In this document: positions 60,467-64,000 of the stretch, in pieces | How positions within the stretch are numbered: position 1 is the stretch's first letter | Layout of the letters: each line of letters begins with the position of its first letter | Program-made: the position numbers and the translations under genes | DNA from: Sinotaia quadrata | Lineage: Eukaryota > Mollusca > Gastropoda > Architaenioglossa > Viviparidae | NCBI GenBank assembly: GCA_028829895.1 | Contig: CM054177.1 | Span: 34,373,064-34,437,063 of the forward strand | Reading direction: 5' to 3' | DNA length: 64,000 nt | The notes under the pieces: model-generated | What the model was told of the DNA's origin: nothing | Seen by the model: only the letters and a program-made list of their open reading frames with translations | The model's database searches: none

Positions 60467-61545
60467 AGGGCTGTCAATTTTTTCTAAAATGCTGCCTGGC
60501 TACCCGTCCAGATTTTGAACGGGTACCCATTCGAAAATTAGCATAATCTCCATTACAACTTGCGATCTCTTCACAAAGCTACTTAACTATTATTGTATTA
60601 AGCATGCGCTCTATTTCACTCAGTAGCCAAAGATATGCATCTAGTTACTTACTATTATGATCTTTATATGTACAATGCAAACTTTTATTTTTAATATTAT
60701 TATTATCAATCATTACATAAACTAAAGTAAACTAAAACTAAATAAAATGTCAACAACAATAACGTATTTAAAAATAAGGCATCAAGTTCAATCGCCCTTT
60801 GCTGATAGAATTTCATTGCACAGACTGCATTTCGCTGTGTCACTATCCAATCACTTGGCGTGACAGCACACAGACGATGTCTTCCCCATATTAAAAATAT
60901 TATATTATTATTTAATTTATTGACAAGTTTGTTTACTGAAGTCTTATTAACATAATATCATGCTACACTTGTTAATGAGCACAACAGTCTATCAATGATT
61001 AGGTCTAGGCATTGTTTGTAGGTTTCAGAGAAATACAAAATGATTTTGTGAAATAGGCAGATCTTAGCAGGGGAAATAAAAATTACATGACTTTTCTTGT
61101 GTTGGAGATGGAGTGATGGCTTTGTTACAACATTTTTAAGTTACATGTGATTTTAAGCATCACTTCATTCCTAATATGAATAATCAAATTCATTTTATTA
61201 AAATGACACAACACTCTTATGGTTTAAAAGCATGTGGCTTAGTCAAGTACATCCTAAGGAGGCTTTACCACAAGCGAAAAGAAAGGGCACGAGCTATGGT
61301 GATTGGTGATCTATGTCGTAAATACATGTAATTAGATCTAGGTATAGCGGCTGTTCAGCGCGTAAGCCAACCCATGGCTGGCATGATTTAGCAAGTCACC
61401 ACCTACGGGCGGGTTGTGAGTGTGACCGGAGGAGGAGTGTGCTAAATCGTGTATAGACATAATGACTGCATTACCACGGATACACGTTGTCAATTTTACT
61501 ACCCGGGTATTAGCACAACAACGGGTGCCCGGGTGAATATCCATG
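60467..61545. mobile_element. hAT-like terminal sequences with ACCCG motifs
   Basis: TAGGGCTGTCAATTTTTTCT followed by CTACCCG and GGGTACCC at 60467-60535, and GTTGTCAATTTTACTACCCG with GGGTGCCCGGG at 61487-61540. Both resemble ends of GGGTACCC-type hAT elements and have the same orientation. The duplicated 300-bp segment lies between them. Confidence 0.4.
60985..61271 (+). repeat. 300-bp duplicated segment, copy 2
   Basis: Direct repeat of 57866-58171, 3.1 kb away. It lacks the GCAAATAT and TTGACTCTTA pieces present in copy 1. Confidence 0.92.
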
Positions 61546-62163
61546 TGCAGATGTGATGTATATGTACACACTGAAATATTTTTAAAAGATATATATTTTT
61601 CCTAATCATATTGAATCATGTCTCTGACATTAACAGATTTTTTGTTAAACAAAATTATTTTCAATTCATTTATTTTAATAGTAATAAGAAAAGTAATAAT
61701 TTTATATTAAATTTTATAATATTAAAATATATTATGGTACTTTAATAGTATTATGATATTTGTTTATAAAATAATGAAAAAATACAGTAGAAAAATAACA
61801 TGTAAATATTAATAATTATAAACACTGAAATATGAACAAACTTAGTAAAGAAAATAAACTTTACAGCCTGGATAAGTTTGTTAAGTATTGCAGTTACTGC
61901 TGATGTTACAGATGCAACCTGACAGATAGGCTTAATAGCCTATAGCAAAGTACACATCATCAACATAAAAACGTTACTTGCAAGTTCCTGCAGTCTAATG
62001 AAACAAAAGCGGTTTCGTAATATAGTTGAATATAGAGAAAATAATTTTAATAACCATATAAATTAAATTAGGCTTCAGCCATTAGCCTGCTTTTATAAGT
62101 TTACATGTTAATTGTCAAAATAACAAATCTTTTTTATGCCGAGCCCAAATCAGAGTTTGTGCA

Positions 62164-63067
62164 TTAGTTCTCGAGAGGTTGTAGTGAACTGTGAATGTCT
62201 GTTATTATTTGTCTGCCAAATGAATTATTAACCCTTTCTGATGAACAGTTAGTTGCTTGTAAAGTTGTAGAGCAAGTAAGTTGTGTGCCACACTTGACAA
62301 CTTGTATGCTTTTATTTTTCTTCCAATACTGCAACGGATTACTATCATGTTCACTTATGGGCTGCTTCAAATATGCACTGACTTCATTTTCAAGTTGTTG
62401 AGCCATTGACCAGGCGCTGTTGCTGGCTTCTTCTTTCTTTGCATTGTCCACTTTTTTTAAACATGGAATTGAGCAGGCTTCCTTTATGACTGGGCAGGTC
62501 ACCAACCATTGACTGTACACTATTGCTGGCACTCTGGGCACTGCATTCAGGTGCACTGGACCTATTGCTGGTAGTAATGGGTCCAGGTGATCATGACAGT
62601 GCAAGATTCTCAATGTAAACTTTTGCTTGTTTTACTTGATGTTCAGTGAATAACGTAGTTTTGAATCTGGAGTTGAAGAAAGTGGCTGCTAATAGGTAGT
62701 CTTTGGACAAATCAAATCGCTTATCCAGTTGACAGAAAAACTCATTTTGAAAGCATTGAATGCCAGGCGTTGCAAGAGGGGCAATCTCTTCTTTTAGAAC
62801 CGAAATACATGAAATAATCAGACTAACACTTACATGCGAGTCAGCATTCAAAATTTTTGTAGCCTCTGCTGTTGGTTTGAGTAATGGGAGAACACTCTTC
62901 ACCGCATCTTGCAACTGCTGTGAAAGTGGTTGTGGAGGGTTTCAGGCACACTTTTAGTGAGCCGTTCGATTCGAAAACTTTTGAATCAATTGACTCACTT
63001 CTGAATCGAATTGAATACTTTTTATGATTCATTTTTTAATTGAATATTGAAGCTTTGCAGGTCCCTA
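62164..63067 (-). pseudogene. hAT transposase C-terminal relic (ZBED6/hAT-Ac-like)
   Basis: Minus-strand frames 62914-62591 and 62613-62164 overlap with a shift between them. The first has the hAT core signature LKPTAEATKILNADSHVSVS and LLAATFFNSRFKTTLF. The second ends in a decayed dimerisation domain (NPLQYWKKNKS, then SSERVNNSFGRQIITDIHSS). The BED finger and first half of the RNase H fold are absent. At 63067 TAGGGACCTGCAAAG, followed by GATTCAATTG/GAATCGAA-type sub-terminal repeats at 62955-63030, marks a probable element end. Confidence 0.75.
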
Positions 63068-63069
63068 CT

Positions 63070-64000
63070 ATTACTCAGTACTATTACTACTAGATGAGGG
63101 TGTTGGTGGGAGTCTTTAACATTTTTTGTTTGAGTTATGTAGACTAGTTATCTTTAAAAAATAAAGTTGTGTGACAATGGTGACATTAAAGTGATGTTAG
63201 TAACAAATTATGATTTCCCAATTCACACATCATTTATTTTTATGTCCCTCACCTCCACATTTGGTAATATATACATGCTTAGCAAAGAGCAAATTAAACA
63301 CAACCAACCAACCAATCAAAAATAGTGTGTGTGATTAAGCCCACTATCCTACATTCCTAGAGTGAGTGGTGAATGAAAGGCAAGAATATGCAATTCCCCC
63401 AGTCAATCTCAAACCCTGCCTGTCAAATTCTCAGTATCCCATCAGGCTGAATGTGATTCATTATGATTCATTCATATATTCAACAAAAATAAATGTGTAT
63501 TTTTCATAATTAACTTGTTCCTAATGCAGCATAGATGAAGAAAGAGACATCTGTTCCAACAATGAAAGGAAACTTGAGCACTTAAAGTGTATGCACTTAA
63601 AGCTGGTATATCTTATAATTCATTTACACAGACACTGAATTGATCATCACTCTATTTTTGACTATATTTAGTATATATCAGTATGTATAAATTTTGGTGA
63701 CATTAGAACACAATCACCAAATAAAGACTGTGACTCCACTGTTGAAATTATATACTAAAAAATTACTATCTTTCTTGCAAGTTTAAATGGTGGTCATTAT
63801 ATATATTAAAGATATATGGTGGGAAGGATGAAATGTAACACTAACACTCTTTCAGTACCTTGCAGCTGACAAAAAAAAATTCAATATAACATTAAAAGTA
63901 ATTGTAGATGCTTTTTTCTTAATTTTAAAGAGAAGTTTTCCCTGGAAATTTCAATTTTGCTTCTTTAGCTTATAAATAATTTCCTAGATAGATTAATACT
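63070..64000. other. AT-rich DNA, nothing recognised
   Basis: Only short open frames; no repeat or exon signature seen. Confidence 0.6.

Overview
This is a window of an AT-rich metazoan nuclear genome. Genes have GT-AG introns of 0.1 to 8 kb. Non-coding DNA is crowded with minisatellites and decayed DNA transposons (hAT, pogo/Tigger, piggyBac) plus Ty3/gypsy fragments. There are no operons, bacterial features, rRNA, recognisable tRNA or CRISPR. Gene content and repeat style suggest an invertebrate such as a chelicerate (horseshoe-crab-like) or a mollusc; the lineage is inferred and weakly held.

Two protein-coding genes are supported, arranged tail to tail. (1) Plus strand, 6467-15364: a five-exon F-box gene with a C-terminal FBA (sugar-binding) domain, of the FBXO2/6/17/27/44 type. 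The exon phases close exactly to give 284 residues. (2) Minus strand, from 54994 down to about 22000: a zinc finger protein 106 (ZNF106) orthologue. Twelve consecutive exons join in frame for 1947 codons: a long low-complexity N-terminal exon, a short helical segment, a Ser-rich exon with a basic patch, a C-terminal WD40 propeller and a terminal C2H2-type zinc-finger exon. Non-coding 5' exons and a promoter-like region with CRE- and YY1-like motifs lie near 58.7-59.3 kb. The last few residues are uncertain.

Layout: 0-0.9 kb decayed coding-like DNA and a minisatellite; 1241-3564 a ZBED5/SCAND3-like hAT element with perfect 16-bp ends and a broken transposase; 4.86-5.33 kb a CAA-rich, less AT-rich tract; 6.4-15.4 kb the F-box gene; 15.4-21.9 kb intergenic DNA with a piggyBac-like MITE, a gag-like relic and a large minisatellite; 22-55 kb ZNF106, whose introns hold a second piggyBac-like MITE, a 1.8-kb pogo element, a gypsy integrase relic, a 350-400 bp repeat family and several minisatellites; 55-59.3 kb the 5' part of ZNF106; 57.9-63.1 kb a duplicated 300-bp segment and a second hAT relic.

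The most notable observation is recurrent. At several exon-intron junctions of both genes, a tandem array starts exactly at the splice site and every unit carries a copy of that site. These are the donor after F-box exon 3 (about 13 clear units), the donor after the ZNF106 zinc-finger exon (8 units, readable in frame for about three), and the acceptor of a ZNF106 WD40 exon (about 20 units). At F-box exon 2 the acceptor and adjoining coding sequence are duplicated, including a 33-bp in-frame duplication inside the exon. This looks like tandem duplication seeded at splice sites, producing minisatellites full of decoy splice sites and in places new coding sequence.
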